Shown here: positions 42,880 through 55,746 of the stretch, piece after piece
Numbering within the stretch: the stretch's first letter is position 1
How the letters are laid out: every line of letters starts with the position of its first letter
Origin: Bagarius yarrelli
Taxonomy: Eukaryota; Chordata; Actinopteri; Siluriformes; Sisoridae
Direction: 5' to 3'
Assembly: GCA_005784505.1 (NCBI GenBank)
Contig: VCAZ01000014.1
Span: 1,767,241-1,831,240 of the forward strand
DNA: 64,000 nucleotides
Position numbers and translations under genes: made by a program
The notes under the pieces: model-generated
The model's database searches: none
What the model saw: only the letters and a program-made list of their open reading frames with translations
What the model was told of the DNA's origin: nothing

Positions 42880-44260
42880 ATAAAATAAATGACGGCCAAA
42901 AAATCTGTTTGGATGCGTTTAGACTTAGTATTAATTAGACTTTAGTATTTATTTATCTATGTCCCTCCTTAAATCTCTTATCAACTTGTGATTTATGCTA
43001 TTGTGAATGATTTAGCGTTGGACAAGCAGCCAACTCCCAAGTACAGTTAGATCTATTTCCAACTCTCACAAGTACTATATGCCCCAAGGGTGCTTTTTGG
43101 AAGCATTCATGGTGGTATTAAAGACAATGCACTTAGACTATACCAAACGATTCTGGTTTTAAGCCAAAGTCAACTAATGAATGAACAACACAGACAAACA
43201 TCTCGAACCTATCGATCGTCTAAAGTGTTCCCTGCTGGTACTTAAGGAGAAATTTGGAGCAACAGCTTTAAAGCTGTCTTCAAGAGAGTGTGAGCAAGTT
43301 TAGAAGTAAGTAGACAAGATTTTCATGCTATTCTCCAGAGCAGATGCTTGTACTAGAGGCAGAGTGTAGATGTAAGATGGTGATGATAATGATGACTGAT
43401 CTCAAGAGAGAAAAGTTTAAGAGGGGAAAAATATACACCATCACAAGACATGTTGGACCATTTATCCAGTATGAAGCTACTCGTGATACAGATCTTTGAC
43501 CGGTCTTAAAATAAAAACAGGTCTATAAATGCAACAAAATAGAACATAGAGTATATAACACAGCTGTGGACTCCTGACCATCATGCCATCACACCTATAT
43601 TTAACGGGGACCTTCACCGGGGTTAAAAATTCTATTTGGTATAATCTTTTTGGCTATGGACATTTTTGTTTAGCTACGAGAGCATTAGTGAACGTACACT
43701 AATGTTGGGCTGGTAAGGAGGCTTGATTCTAGTATCCCATCCAGTCGCCTACCTATTCACTCATCCATCTATCCATCCATCCATCAACCCATCCACCTAT
43801 CCAGCAACATATCCATCTATTACTTTACATATCCAGCAACAAAGATATTCAACCATTTAGTGTGATATTAATCCTTCCTCTCTTATATAGAAGGATGGAA
43901 AGAAAGGACGGTCAGGACATACCAAATTCCTATTAATATTATTATTAAATGTTTTCTGTATTTCCCAAGAGTCTGTTAGACTGTGGTTTAATTATTTCCC
44001 CCCAAACACAAGGGATTTTGTAATCACTAATTGTACATTTTTAAAAATGGGACATAAATTAATTACATTCATCTCAGATTCAGTCATTAACATGTGGGAA
44101 CATCAAACAAGCCGGGGTTCTTATACAGAACTGCAACTGGATCAATATCCATCTGAAATAAATTGTCCTGTAGCACAATCCATCCAGTCTGTCTGTGCGT
44201 TCAGTTATTAATTTATCCATTCATCCATCTATTCATTCATTCATTCAATCCATCTATCCA
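42880..44260. other. Intergenic, no gene seen
   Basis: Unremarkable, apart from an irregular CATC-rich stretch at 43755-43830. Confidence 0.4.
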
Positions 44261-44264
44261 TCCA

Positions 44265-44350
44265 ATTCATCCATCCATCCATCCATCCATCCATCCATCC
44301 ATCCATCCATCCATCCATCCACCAATCCATCCATCCACCAATCCATCCAA
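44265..44350. repeat. (CATC)n microsatellite
   Basis: CATC run 44267-44325 with diverged CACCAATCCATC units after it. Confidence 0.9.
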
Positions 44351-44635
44351 AATACCTATAGACATATATACATACAGTGCATCTTTAAACCTAAAATCAA
44401 TCACTTTCATTAGAAATGCCAAATTGGTAGCACAGCAGTAAAAAGAAGTCCCACATATTCACTAAAATTCACTAATATTCACAATGTTTTTTTTTTGCCA
44501 GACTGATACAGACTATTCAGTAGCAAAAAGGGTGGTCTGTTTTAAAGCTTACTGAACTATAAAAAGCTCAAATTCATTAATTAGATGCTTGCAAGAAAGG
44601 CGAGACCCAACATTTTAAATGTCAAGACAAGTTAC

Positions 44636-44700
44636 CTTCATTTATATAGCGCTTTTAACAATACAGACTCAAAGCTTTACAGAATCAAATAGGAAGATAG
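44636..44700 (-). mobile_element. Dispersed repeat family C, 3'-end fragment (reverse)
   Basis: The reverse complement reads AAAGCTTTGAGTCTGTATTG then TTAAAAGCGCTATATAAATG, the end of family C. Confidence 0.65.
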
Positions 44701-44879
44701 TGTGTCAATGCAAGAACCATAGTAAACACTTACAAGAACACTAAGTTCAGTTTAATTAGAATCTGTGCAATCAAGTGTCTAATTTTTTGGGAGAGGAAAT
44801 TGGAGCCAGTCAAGTTTGCAAATAAATATTCTGTGTGGTTACACTAAAAACTATTTAGTACAACAGTTGACAGAAGATG

Positions 44880-45042
44880 TCCGGATTTGGCAATCTTTCT
44901 TTAATACAAGTGACCAATTGGGGCTAAAGGGCCTTGCCTAAGAGCCCAGCAGTGCCAACTTGGTGGTGCTGGTAATTAAACCCCAATCCTCCAATTAGCA
45001 GTCCGACACCTTAACCACTGCACTACTACTTCCTGTTCCTGG
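44880..45042 (-). mobile_element. SINE family A (reverse), diverged
   Basis: GGATTTGGCAATC to AGTCCGACACCTTAACCACTG. Confidence 0.75.
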
Positions 45043-46150
45043 TGCAACCTGTGTTTGATTCCCAGGTAGGAAACTGACCCAGTCACCGATCGGTTAACTC
45101 TTAGTGCTGGTCGCGAGCCCAGATATAATAGGAAGGTTGCATCAGAAAGGGAAGCCTCGGTATAACCTTTGCCAAGTTAATCAATGATCCGCTGCCAAAA
45201 CAGAAGCGAACTCTGACAGCTAAGAAAAGACGCTAGAAAGAAAGAGATGGGATTGGAAATGGTTGATCAGATTATTCTCTTCATGATTTCCAGCTTTACT
45301 TTTGACCTTTCTACCTTATGACGTCCTTTTGGAAACAATAACAGCTTAGAGAAAACGCCAACAAATCAGTGACTAAATGATTTTTTTAACTATTTATGTG
45401 AACTGCCTACAGTATAAGTCCATGTAAAAGTCGTTCCTAAATTATACTGCATTTTACTATATTGCATTTTATCCTGGTTCAAACTCAATGACGAAAATTT
45501 GGCTTAATGTATCTTCTCACGTCGTTTTTAACTGAAGAGGAGATCTTTCAGAAGATCAGTTTGTACATTGAACCCCCTCCCCTCGTCTTTTGGCTGAATA
45601 TATTGTATTTTCAAATCATTTTTTATTGCCTGTAATAACATGATATCGGCTGGGCTTGCTTTTCATTATGTAATGGCTCACGGTTGCGGCTACGGTTAGT
45701 GCAGCTTGTGCAGCAGTGCTCAGGTCACGGGGATCAATACCGATGCTGCTACACATCACTATCAGATACTTGATTATTATTTTGAATCAAACTGAAAGTG
45801 TTTTTAAGGTGAAGGAATCGAGATCAGTTACTGCAGACGCAATCAGTCTGTAACATTTCATGCTGCTGATAGGGGTAAAAAAGAAAGAAAGAAAGAATCT
45901 TTATGAGTCAGTTCACAGTAAACAGACAGGTTTTTTTCAAAGTAAATCGGGTCATGACCACGATTTACTTTGCTCACATTGCCTCCTGTTGCTTAAATCA
46001 GTGAATCATTTGATCCGAGACAGATTTGTACCTTCCTTGTTTACAGAGTCAGAGTTTAGTTGTTGACTCAGCCAATCTTTCTCATGATTTAAAAAAAGGG
46101 TTCGATGTTTTATGTGCACACCTATCTTAAATTCCACTTGTGAAAAAGTC
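45043..46150. other. Intergenic, largely unique
   Basis: No gene. 45540-45740 is repeat-free. Confidence 0.35.
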
Positions 46151-46154
46151 ATAT

Positions 46155-46395
46155 TTTGGGGCAGTGGTGGCTTAAATGGTTGTTGATTGGAAGACTGTGG
46201 AGACCCACTGGGTTCAAGCACCACCGCAACCAGTCTGCAACTGTTGGGTCTTTAAACAAGACCCTTAACCCTTCCTACTCCAGGGCTGTGTATCATAGCT
46301 GACCCTGTGCTCTGACCCTAACCTTCTAAGATGGGATTTGCGAAAAAAAAACATATTTCTCTGTGCTGTATAGTCTATGTAACAAATAATAACAT
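46155..46395 (+). mobile_element. SINE family B
   Basis: GGGGCAGTGGTGGCTTAAATGG, ACCCTTAACCCTTCCTACTCC, TGTATCATAGCTGACCCTG and an ATGTAACAAATAA end. Confidence 0.8.
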
Positions 46396-48920
46396 TTACA
46401 TATTTGCAATCACGCATAGGCTGAATCTGACCCCTGCCTCTGTGAGTCAGTGAATGCTGTTATCTTATGTATAGCGGGTGATTTCAGTCATGACCGAGAT
46501 TCATTTACTGGGTCAGCAAGTTAAAAAAAAAACGGTTCGGGTTCTGATGGAGATTTCTAGTATTTTCGTGCCCAATCAAAAGGTCAATAGTGGTCAGAGT
46601 AAAATATATTTATTTAAAAAACTGGCATGCAGGATATTTCTTAATAACTATGAAGTTTAGACTGCTGAAATATTTAAAAAACTAATATTTTTACTGAATA
46701 GACTCAAATGACTCGGGCTACACAAATGACTCATTTCTATATGCTGTACTTGTATAGCAGGACAGGAAGTTTATAGAACTATTTGGAAGTTAAGGCAGTC
46801 TTTAAAAGCCAGAAATGCAAGAAGGTGTAGCTTCTAGGCAATGATGCAGCTAATGATCTTCAGGCATTTGTTCTACGCGGCTCATACTCCTGTCCTCCTT
46901 AAAATACTAAAATTATTACTTTATTACTTAGCTAGAGCTGCTGGAGATGGACAGATATGATGTAAAGAGTGCAGAAAGAAAACCAGGACCTGTAAAGTAG
47001 CTAAAACCTATAAACAAGTAATCAATCAACTTAAATTATTAAGAGAGTTTTACACTCACCTTTTTGCTGCAGATAAAAAAATAATTATTTGGTCATGAGC
47101 TGAGATCGGTGGTCTACGGCATTGGTAGTTCAAATGGTTAAGCCTGGGTCCAGACTGTCAGTAATGTTGAGCCCTTAAGCAAGGCTTTAAGGTGCGTATT
47201 CCAGGTTAGAGACCCCAGTGTGAAGATAAAAAACAAAACTAAACGAGCATTTGATTTATTTTAGGGTTATTTATTACACTGAAGTTCCAAATCCCCACCA
47301 GTTAAAGTTACACTGGTTGAGGCAGAAATATGAACAGGATTCCGGTCAGAGAATCAGTGATTGGACATAAAGCAGTGGATCTGATATTACCAAACCGATA
47401 TACTAGTAATGGAAATATTGAGTTAAATATTGTTAAAACTGATTATTGGTTGATCCCTACCATTTACATTAGCCTAGATGTTATATTAGTAGCATAGCAT
47501 CCATAATCCAACATATTCCAACATTCATGCTTAGAAATTATCTTGACACATTATTTTACTACAGAAAAGCCACATCAAGACAAACATGCAACAAAAGTTT
47601 GTGAATCTGCATGCCGTACAGCTGACCTTCCTGTTATCAATAGTATAAACTCTTCTCAGACAAGGGGAGATTGGCATTGACCTCTAAAAATACGGTTACT
47701 AATTTAAGGAACCGCCACCAAATTGCATCGAAAGCCTGAATGCTAATCAGGCATTAATTGCAATCCTGCGAACTAATGGAAAATGCCAGGCTCTGCAAAT
47801 GACAGGTGCTTGGTCCTGATCAATACCAGGCATGCTACTATCAATTGCAAATCAATACTGTTTTACTCATGCTCGCAATCTTTATGTCGGCTGCAAATGA
47901 GGTCTCTAACAGAGTCGGTAGGGATGAACGGCTTGACCTGTTTATATTTACTCATCAATGGATCAATACCTCCGTTTTTAATGATGAGAAATTCACAATA
48001 CTGCTTAAGTCAAAAAAATATCGTATTTACAAAAGCACATGTAATAAATAAGCCATTCAGACAATAGCTAATGCAGAATTTATAGTTATATTCCAAAGCT
48101 TTGTCACAATGTCAGCTAAATGTCTTTTAATGTGCCAGGTCATTGCTGGCACTGGATCCTCTGTAGCTTGTTCGAGCCAGTAAATGCCATCTGTGACTGA
48201 TGGAGAGACATGAGCTAGAAGTGCATTAGCCAGCCTTATTCTGAGGGGGTGGAAGACTAAAGTGTTGCGTTAGGACTGCACCTAGCATCCAATAACCATT
48301 TAACAACATGATGCAGAGCAGCACTGGGACCAAACCCGAGGACTCAGCCTGAGTCAGTGACATTCTCCACAATGAAAACAATTCAGGGCTCTTTTCCTAT
48401 TTTTCCTTAAACTAAAGGGGATGAAATAAAGAAAGAAAAGTGAATTTACTAAACATGAAATTGTGCAATAGTCAAAATAACGTGCCAAGTCTTTGGAAAG
48501 TCAAAAGTCAGATGTTGCAGGTTTGGTTATGGAAGAGTGCTACTTGTGCTAATGCTTATTTATTAAAGATTAAAGAACACAAAGGGTTAAAAACATGTTT
48601 CCAGACTGGTTCTGACTAAATCCCCACTTCGAATGTAAATTATTTGAGAAGATGCCTTTAAAAAACAAAAAAGGATGAAAAAAAAAAAAACCACAACAGG
48701 AAGCAAGAGATAAATCAATAACTAGAATACACTTATGAGAGAAGTGCTTCTAGCGGCACCGGAAAGTAGGAAATACCAGCAAGGCCTGTGTGAACCATTT
48801 CGATACACAGAGAGCATGAGAACTGAGGGATCAATTTAATATTCGAATATGGAGTTGGCAGATTTCCTAGTCTCATTAACCCATTAACCACTGGCTGAAC
48901 ATCTGATTCACATAACTGGA
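46396..48920. other. Intergenic, mostly unique
   Basis: A decayed SINE head lies at 47113-47190. 47560-47800 and 48090-48380 are repeat-free, balanced in composition and rich in homeodomain-type cores. No host gene. Confidence 0.4.
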
Positions 48921-48924
48921 GACT

Positions 48925-49704
48925 TAGGCTAGGTTTACACCGCAAGGCTAATTGCTCAGATCCCATTTTTTTGTACAGCTTTTCTCATTGTTGTTTTGAA
49001 CGTGAAGTGGTAGCGCAGTGGTTAAGGTGTTGGACCGCTAAATAGAAGATTGATGCTTGATTTCCAGCACCACCAAGCTGCCACTGTTGGGTCCCTCAGA
49101 AAGGCCCTTAACCTCTAAGTTCTGGATAAGGACATCTGCTAAATGCCATAAATGTAAATGTAAATGTGGCCAGTAACAAATTTTCACTATGAACTGTCAA
49201 CGGTCCTAAACTGCCCCTCATGTCCACGTCTCCACGTCTCACACAGCGTCCCGTCATACCAAAAAAATAGACATGGAACACACCGAAGGCAGCATTTAGG
49301 CGTTAGGTAATGTGGGCTATATTTTTAATAGTACCATGTTGAGAAGGTGTGTGTGTGAATACGGAGTCAGGAATGGTGTCGAGTATATATCAACTGTCGA
49401 GTATATATCAACTGTTTGTAGTTATGCGCCGGTGCAGAATGATGATGTGTGTCGATCTGAAATGAATTAAAAGTCGCAAGAATTCCGAGATAACCGTTCA
49501 CACTGCGATCGCATTGCAAAACATCTAAACTGCGATGGATTTAATACCACATATAGAAGGGCCACAAATTCGAATTAAAAAAATCAGATCCCATGTGGTT
49601 TTTGCTGTTCACACTGTCATGAGAAAATCAGATCTGAGTCTGAGTGGGTAAAAAAAAAATCTGATTTGGGGCCACATTTGCCTGCAGTGTGAATGTAGCA
49701 TTAG
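48925..49704. mobile_element. Non-autonomous DNA transposon (MITE) with a nested SINE
   Basis: The left end CTAGGTTTACACCGCAAGGC and the reverse complement of the right end, CTACATTCACACTGCAGGC, are inverted repeats. Internal CAGATCCCA/TCTGATTTGGGGCC motifs are typical of fish MITEs. A family A SINE (49004-49166) is inserted near the left end. Confidence 0.6.
49004..49166 (+). mobile_element. SINE family A inside the MITE
   Basis: GTAGCGCAGTGGTTAAGGTG, CCAGCACCACCAAGCTGCC, GATAAGGACATCTGCTAAATG, then ATGTAAATGTAAATG. Confidence 0.85.
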
Positions 49705-49869
49705 AAGACTCTGCTCAGAGCTCATGGTTTTCAACAAGTCAACATCTGATTCTATTAAATTTCCAGGATGTGTTTATTGTGTTTTTTGGAAAACAAAGCT
49801 GTTGTGATGCTTTACTTCCTCATGGAAAAAGGAAGCTACACAGTGTGTGTTATTAAAAGTGTTCCTTGT

Positions 49870-50064
49870 CTCTCAGCTTCTCTCTCTTTCTCTTTCTTTC
49901 TCTCTCTCTCTCTCTCTCTCTCACTCGTTCGCTCTCTTAGAGGCGGGTAAAATTGCCCCTGAGGCATTAGACCGGTTTTCATGCCCCTTTTCTTAAATTT
50001 GAGGACCTTCTAGGATGGATTGGAACTCCCTCTGCTCCACTGAACCAAGGCTACAGTTGATCTG

Positions 50065-50095
<31 letters not shown>

Positions 50096-50335
50096 TTGTC
50101 TCTTGGATGGATTGGGACTCACTTTGCTCCACTGAACCAAGGCTACAGTTTACATTACACATTTGATCGCCATTACCATGAACTGTAATTAACAAACATT
50201 CGGTATCACCAGGCAGGTTTAACCTCAGCGTCCTCATTAGGGACAAACTTACACTTTTCATTGTTACTGCATTCTGTGTAAAGCTGCTTCGAGACAATGT
50301 CTATTGTTAAAAATGCTAAACAAATATCATATCCT
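49870..50335 (+). mobile_element. Dispersed repeat family C, copy 1
   Basis: (CT)n, then GCCCCTGAGGCATTAGACC, CCACTGAACCAAGGCTACAG (present twice), TTACTGCATTCTGTGTAAAG and GAGACAATGTCTATTGTTAA. Confidence 0.75.
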
Positions 50336-50487
50336 TGTTATATTATTTTGTAATATTATATCATATTCTTGTTTTGTTTTTTGTATTGTTATTTGATTCT
50401 ACCAAATTTTCAGATGTGTTCATTGTGTTTTTTGGAAAACAAAGCTGTGGTGAACATTGAATTTTCCAAACACTGGCTGGGGAACTG

Positions 50488-50662
50488 GTGGTTCATGGTT
50501 AAGGTGTTGGACTACCAACCTGAATATTGTGGGTTCGATTTCCAGCTCCACTAAGCTGCCACTGTTGGGCCCCTGAGCAAGGCCCTTAACCCCTAATTGC
50601 TCAGTTGTATAAATGAGATAAATGTAAGCCGCTCTGGTCTGCCATACACTGTAAATATAAAT
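50488..50662 (+). mobile_element. SINE family A, full length
   Basis: GGTTAAGGTGTTGGACTACC, GGGTTCGATTTCCAGCTCC, TTGCTCAGTTGTATAAATG, then AAATATAAATG. Confidence 0.85.
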
Positions 50663-50666
50663 GAAT

Positions 50667-50793
50667 GCACCTGTCCAGGGTGTCCTCCTCCTGTCTTTCG
50701 CCCTTTCAGAGACGGCTGGGATAGACTCCAGCAGATCCCTGTGACCCTGAATTAGGGAATGAGTGGATATAGAAGATGAATGTATGAATAAAT
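50667..50793 (+). mobile_element. Mermaid-like SINE tail (forward)
   Basis: CACCTGTCCAGGGTGTCC through GAGACGGCTGGGATAGACTC to GAATGAGTGGATATAGAAG. It abuts the preceding SINE. Confidence 0.8.
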
Positions 50794-50794
50794 G

Positions 50795-52160
50795 GTTCGG
50801 ATGCCTGGTTTGTTTTGGTTGGGACCACACCTCCAAACATTGGATTGGTTGCTTTACATGTCAGTTAGATGATTTGTTGGCCAATAAAAGCAAAGGGTGA
50901 GCACTGTAACATTACATGGATCCTAGAATCAGAATTAAATTACAAGTTTAAAAAATGTTTTGGTAGTTAATCATCATGATGTTGTCCAGCCAAAGCTATA
51001 GGGGGCATGTTGTTGTATTTCTTTAACAAATGATATTTTCGCTTGCACTGTATATTGTCGATAGATTAAATGTTGAAATTGATTGTAGACATATTCATTT
51101 CTATTGCGTCATTTTGACATTTCATTAGGAAATGTTGTATCTGCTTGATCAAGTCGTCTGGCGGTATGTGTCTGCAGACTTTGATCCCACCAGTGCTTGA
51201 ACCCCTACCATCAACTTCATTTAACATCCCTGTTTAAGAGTGAAACGCTGGCTGTGTGCACTCACCTCCGGCAATGATGCAATGCTTTGACATCCCAGTG
51301 AATGCTTTGCTTTCACTTCCCTCTATATATAAAAGAGTGTAATCTCAAAAGAAAAAATAAATAAATAAATGTATAAAAGCTGGAACCTTGCAGAATGCAA
51401 AGACAGGGTAAAGGAGGAGGAGGAGGAGGAGGAGGAGAGGGGGATACACACTTAGATCCTTACAAGGCTGGACTCACCTTGAGCACAAAGTTATTTTCCT
51501 GGAATAATAACGAAGGCCGTGGCAGATAAGGAGCTCTCCGGACAAGGACAAGTTTGAAAATCATGGCGTGCGTGTACGCGAGTCTGTTGAGAGATCGTCG
51601 CTGGTTTAAATTGCAAAGATGGCTGTCAAAATGAATGAGGCGTCTTCAACGTCACTTCTGCTTGCCTTTGAGACCTGCAGTAATTACTCCATGAATGGAA
51701 AAAAGGAGAAGCAGGCTGCTGACGCTGTCATATACTTCAGAAAATGTCTCTTTTCCGAGCTTCTGCTGGCGACCTAATGGTTATATTGTACAAGTTCAGG
51801 CTATAAATGATGTATAAATGCCATTAGTTGGTTTTTTGTGATTTGCTGGAAAAATATTATTATTTGGCGTCAATTTTTTATCAAGTGATAATTTTTTATC
51901 AATATATTTTAGTGTATTATTTAATGGATTTTTAGTATTATTCTTACATTATTACTCGTATATAATTCTTATGATATTATCAGTATTATTCTTATATTCT
52001 TATATTATTGCTACAAGTCAAGTTCCCTTTATAAATTTATCGTTTTTCCAACAATAGAAATTATATTAAAGCACTTTACTTTAAATCAAATGAAACTATT
52101 AAAGCTCACTAAAACATTTAGTTCAGTAAAATTTCGGTTAATTAATATTCATAAATTAAG
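50795..52160. other. Intergenic, partly unique
   Basis: (GGA)8 near 51412-51435. 51520-51790 is clean sequence. No gene. Confidence 0.4.
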
Positions 52161-52164
52161 AGTC

Positions 52165-52290
52165 CCCAACTAAGAAAGTCAAAGGCGACAGTGGCAAAAA
52201 AACAAAACTCCATCGGTGACAGAATGGGGAAAAAAACCTTGGGGGTCAGTTCTCCTCTGACCAGACAAACCAACAGGTTATTTCATGGTG
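52165..52290 (-). mobile_element. Family C fragment (reverse)
   Basis: AAAGGCGACAGTGGCAAAAA and AAAAACCTTGGGGGTCAG match the middle of family C in reverse. Confidence 0.5.
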
Positions 52291-52499
52291 CAGAAAAGTT
52301 TCCATGGTCTTGTTTGGATGGTTTTGTCTGGGAAACACCTCTGAGGCTTATTGCCTCTAAGTGCTGATCCACCAACTGGACTGGATACAGACTGGATCTG
52401 GCGGCGACGGTGAGCTACACTGTGTTTTATTGGAAGTGTTCCTGGTTCCGGTTGACCTGAACCTGATATTGAAACAGTACATTATTTCATGGGTTTTAC

Positions 52500-52915
52500 A
52501 CAACAGTACACTATATCTTTCTCTCTCTTTCTCTCTCTCTCTCTCTTTCTCTTAGGGACAAGTTAAACGAGCCCCTGAGATACCAATTTCCTGCCCCTTT
52601 ACTCAAATTTGGGGCCTTTAAAGATATATTTGGCTACAGTTTGATCGTTACATCATTACATTGCATTTAATAAACATCACCATAAGCTGTAATGAACAAA
52701 TATTTGGTGTCACCCAGATGAGGATGGGTTTATTGTTGAGTCTGGTTTCTCTCAAGGTTTCTTCCTACTTCATTTCGTCATCTTCATTCTTTGCCACAGT
52801 CGCCTCCGGCTTATTCATTAGGGACAAACATACACTTTTTCACTGGTACTGCATTCTGTGTAAAGCTGCTTTGAGACAATGTCTACTGTTAAAAGACAAT
52901 ATATTTCCTAAGGTC
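52500..52915 (+). mobile_element. Dispersed repeat family C, copy 2
   Basis: (CT)n at 52519-52553, GAGCCCCTGAGATACCAAT, GGTGTCACCCAGATGAGG, CTGGTTTCTCTCAAGGTTTC, ACTGCATTCTGTGTAAAGC. Confidence 0.8.
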
Positions 52916-52919
52916 TTCA

Positions 52920-53055
52920 TTTATTAATTTTCGGCTAAGGGATGTTAGATATATATATATAATTATATAATATATTATTTTGTGAGACACATAACCTTAA
53001 TGAATTATCTTGTTAAATCTATGCTATTGCTCATGTACCACAGTGTATTTCTGGT

Positions 53056-53087
<32 letters not shown>

Positions 53088-54640
53088 CTCCAATTTATTG
53101 TCTTGTGGCCACATGATATAGCTTTCATTTGAATATTTTGTGATATTTAATGTATTACTTAATTTCCTTCTTATTTTATTTCTAAGCACTAATACGGCTG
53201 TAATATAATTATCTTGTGGACACAAATTATCACATGCTTACAATATGCTATAAAATATATCGAAATATTGGCTTTATTATATCATTTTATAGCCATACTT
53301 AATTAAAAAATAACCACTATGTCATCTCCGAATCTTTGCTCTTCTACCTTCACCTGGAAGCCACACATCTCTCTGAGAGATAAAAGCCGCCATTAAAAGA
53401 CTTTCATGTTCTCGGCTGGATATCGATCAACACGGCGAGGTGGGAGTCACAGGTGGAAGACAACCTATCTGACCTTTGATGATATTCCTCGGAATTATAT
53501 TGTATTAAGAGGAAAATGATGACGGTTCTAAAAAAGGCACATTCGAGTCCAGTAGCTGAGCCATGTAAAAACCGTGTGTAGACAGACACGAGGAGATATC
53601 AAGCTTTTTTTTTGCTAGACAGAGTGAAAGAGAGGATGAGGGGTGTGAGAATAAAGGGCAGTGCAAGGTTGCTGACCTGCAGATCATTCTGAGGCTTGTG
53701 TTTCAGTGGCAGGCCAAGGTCAGCCTACTTGGTTTACCTCTGTGGTTTCATCATCTGTGTTTTATTTAGTATCACAAACAAATTGGGTGATAACCTTAAA
53801 TAGACAGCGACAGAAGCGCTTACCTGAACCGAATGTCAGGGCTTCATTTTTCTTTTCGAGCTGACAAAAAAAAAAAAAAAGCAGCTGCGTTATACGAGCT
53901 GTAAAATGAAATAATCATGGAGGGGAATCATTTGGAAATGGGATTGAAATTAATTGCATTGGATTTATGATGTGTAACCACATGGTTTTAAATACCTGCC
54001 TTTTTGTCCTTTACACTATTAACTACCACAATCAAATAACCCCAAATAAAACGGAATCACTTTATGTAAATTGTACATTATATATCAACGGTGGCTGTTA
54101 TTGGATTCTGTGTTGTTGTTGTTGGTTTTTTTTTTTATTTTATATTTCTGCATTCACATTTCTCACCCAATCTATCAGCAATCGGCAGAATTGGAATCAT
54201 TCACTATTGAAGGCTTCCATTATTTCCCTCTCATAGAGCAAGCTTATGAAGCTTGGCCGTCATTGCCGGAGCCGGTGTCGGTGTTAATAGACTGTATTTC
54301 CAAATGCATTTGCAGATCCTGCACTATACTGTACACCCACCTACTATTAAAACCCAACGCCTACCAATCTGCCATGGTGCATAATTCAGATTAATTAGAT
54401 TTTTTCCCTATCGCATATCAATAGTGAATTAGTGATTAATTCTATTGCACCCATTTAACCTATTTAATATTCGGGGCATCTGAGTTATTTGACATATTTG
54501 GACATTTTTAAAAAAAAATATTATTTTTTCTAATAATTTAATAGTTACTTTTCCTGGTAATTAGTTCCTTTTATAAGGATGTAACTCAGTTAAGAACTCA
54601 GTTATTAATTATTAACTAGTTACTATAACTTCTTCTTCTT
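52920..54640. other. Intergenic, AT-rich then unique
   Basis: Alternating TA tracts at 52950-52975 and 53055-53088. 53930-54420 is repeat-free apart from a T run. No gene. Confidence 0.4.
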
Positions 54641-54644
54641 CTCC

Positions 54645-55032
54645 TTTCGGTTGTTTCCTTTTAGGGGTGGCCACAGCGAATCATCTGTCTCCACCTAACC
54701 CTATTCTCTACATCCTCTTCACTCACACACACTAACTTCATGTCCTCGTTTATCACATTTATATACCTCCTCTTTGGTCTTCCTCTTTGCCTTCTGCCTG
54801 GTAGCTTCATTTTTAACATCCTCCTACTAATATATTCACTATCCCTCCTCTGTCCATGTCCAAACCACCTCAATCTGTCTTCCCTGACTTTCTCCCCAAA
54901 ACATCTAACATGAGCCGTCCCCCTGATGAACTCATTCCTAATCCCGTCCAACCTTGTCACTCCCAAAAAAAATCTCAACATCTTTAGCTCTACTACTTCC
55001 AGCTCTGCCACCTGTCTCTTCCTCAGCACCAC
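54645..55032 (-). pseudogene. LINE 3'-end fragment (reverse transcriptase C-terminus)
   Basis: A 123-codon open frame carries RKRQVAELEVVELKMLRF, NEFIRGTAHVRCFGEKVR, EDRLRWFGHGQRRDSEYISR, GRRQRGRPKRRY and EEDVENRVRWRQMIR. It is a longer and better copy of the LINE at 7748. It is 5'-truncated, with no polymerase core present. Confidence 0.8.
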
Positions 55033-55134
55033 TGTCTAATTCCCTTTTTAAAGGTAACCTGCCCAACACTGGTGTCCATAGTTTACAGTTCATGTGGTGG
55101 TAAAAACAGAAAAAAAAGTGGTGGAGCAGGTGAA

Positions 55135-55525
55135 GGAAGTGGTAAGCACAGTGGTTAAGATGTTGGACTGCTAATTGGAAGATTAGTGAAGCTAACTGGA
55201 GTTTAATTCCTATCACACCAAACACACAAATTTGGCAGACGTCCTTATCCAGAGCGATTAACATAAAAATCTTTTATACAACTGAGCAATTGCGGGTTAA
55301 GGGCCTTGCTCAGGGGCCCAACAGTGGCAACTTGGTGGTGCTGGGAATCAAACCCTAATCTTCAACTAGCAGTCCAAAACTTTAACCACTGCACTAACAC
55401 TTTCCAAATTTGCCACTGTTGGGCCCCTGAGCAAGACCTTTAATCAATAATTGCTTGGTTGTATAAAAGAGATAAATATAAGTCACTCTGGTTGTTAAGC
55501 GTCTGCCAAATGCTCTAAATTAAAA
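55135..55525 (+). mobile_element. SINE family A (forward) split by another SINE
   Basis: The head (55135-55215: AGCACAGTGGTTAAGATGTTG) and body (55405-55525: GCCACTGTTGGGCCCCTGAG to GTCTGCCAAATGCTC) are separated by a reverse copy of the same family at 55226-55400. Confidence 0.8.
55226..55400 (-). mobile_element. SINE family A nested in a SINE (reverse)
   Basis: TTTGGCAGACGTCCTTATCC to AACTTTAACCACTGCACTAA. AAATTTG occurs at both junctions. Confidence 0.85.
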
Positions 55526-55684
55526 AAAAAATAATTATGCGCAAACTGTGTGCATAAAAAGATGCCTCCAGAGAAGGTGTTACCCTCTGGCTCTTTCTTT
55601 TAGTTATGCTGCCATATCTGGTCATTCCGGAGTGCCAAACTACATGATACGTGCTTAACTTTTACACAACAATACACTTAATAA

Positions 55685-55746
<62 letters not shown>

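Noticed and set aside
53967..54394. Two overlapping frames of 89 and 107 codons
   Set aside because: Hydrophobic T-rich translation across a poly-T run; no start context or homology I can recognise.
54661..55032. Host protein-coding gene with RLRWFGH motif
   Set aside because: Matches the C-terminal end of fish LINE reverse transcriptases and has a second copy at 7748; it is a retrotransposon fragment.
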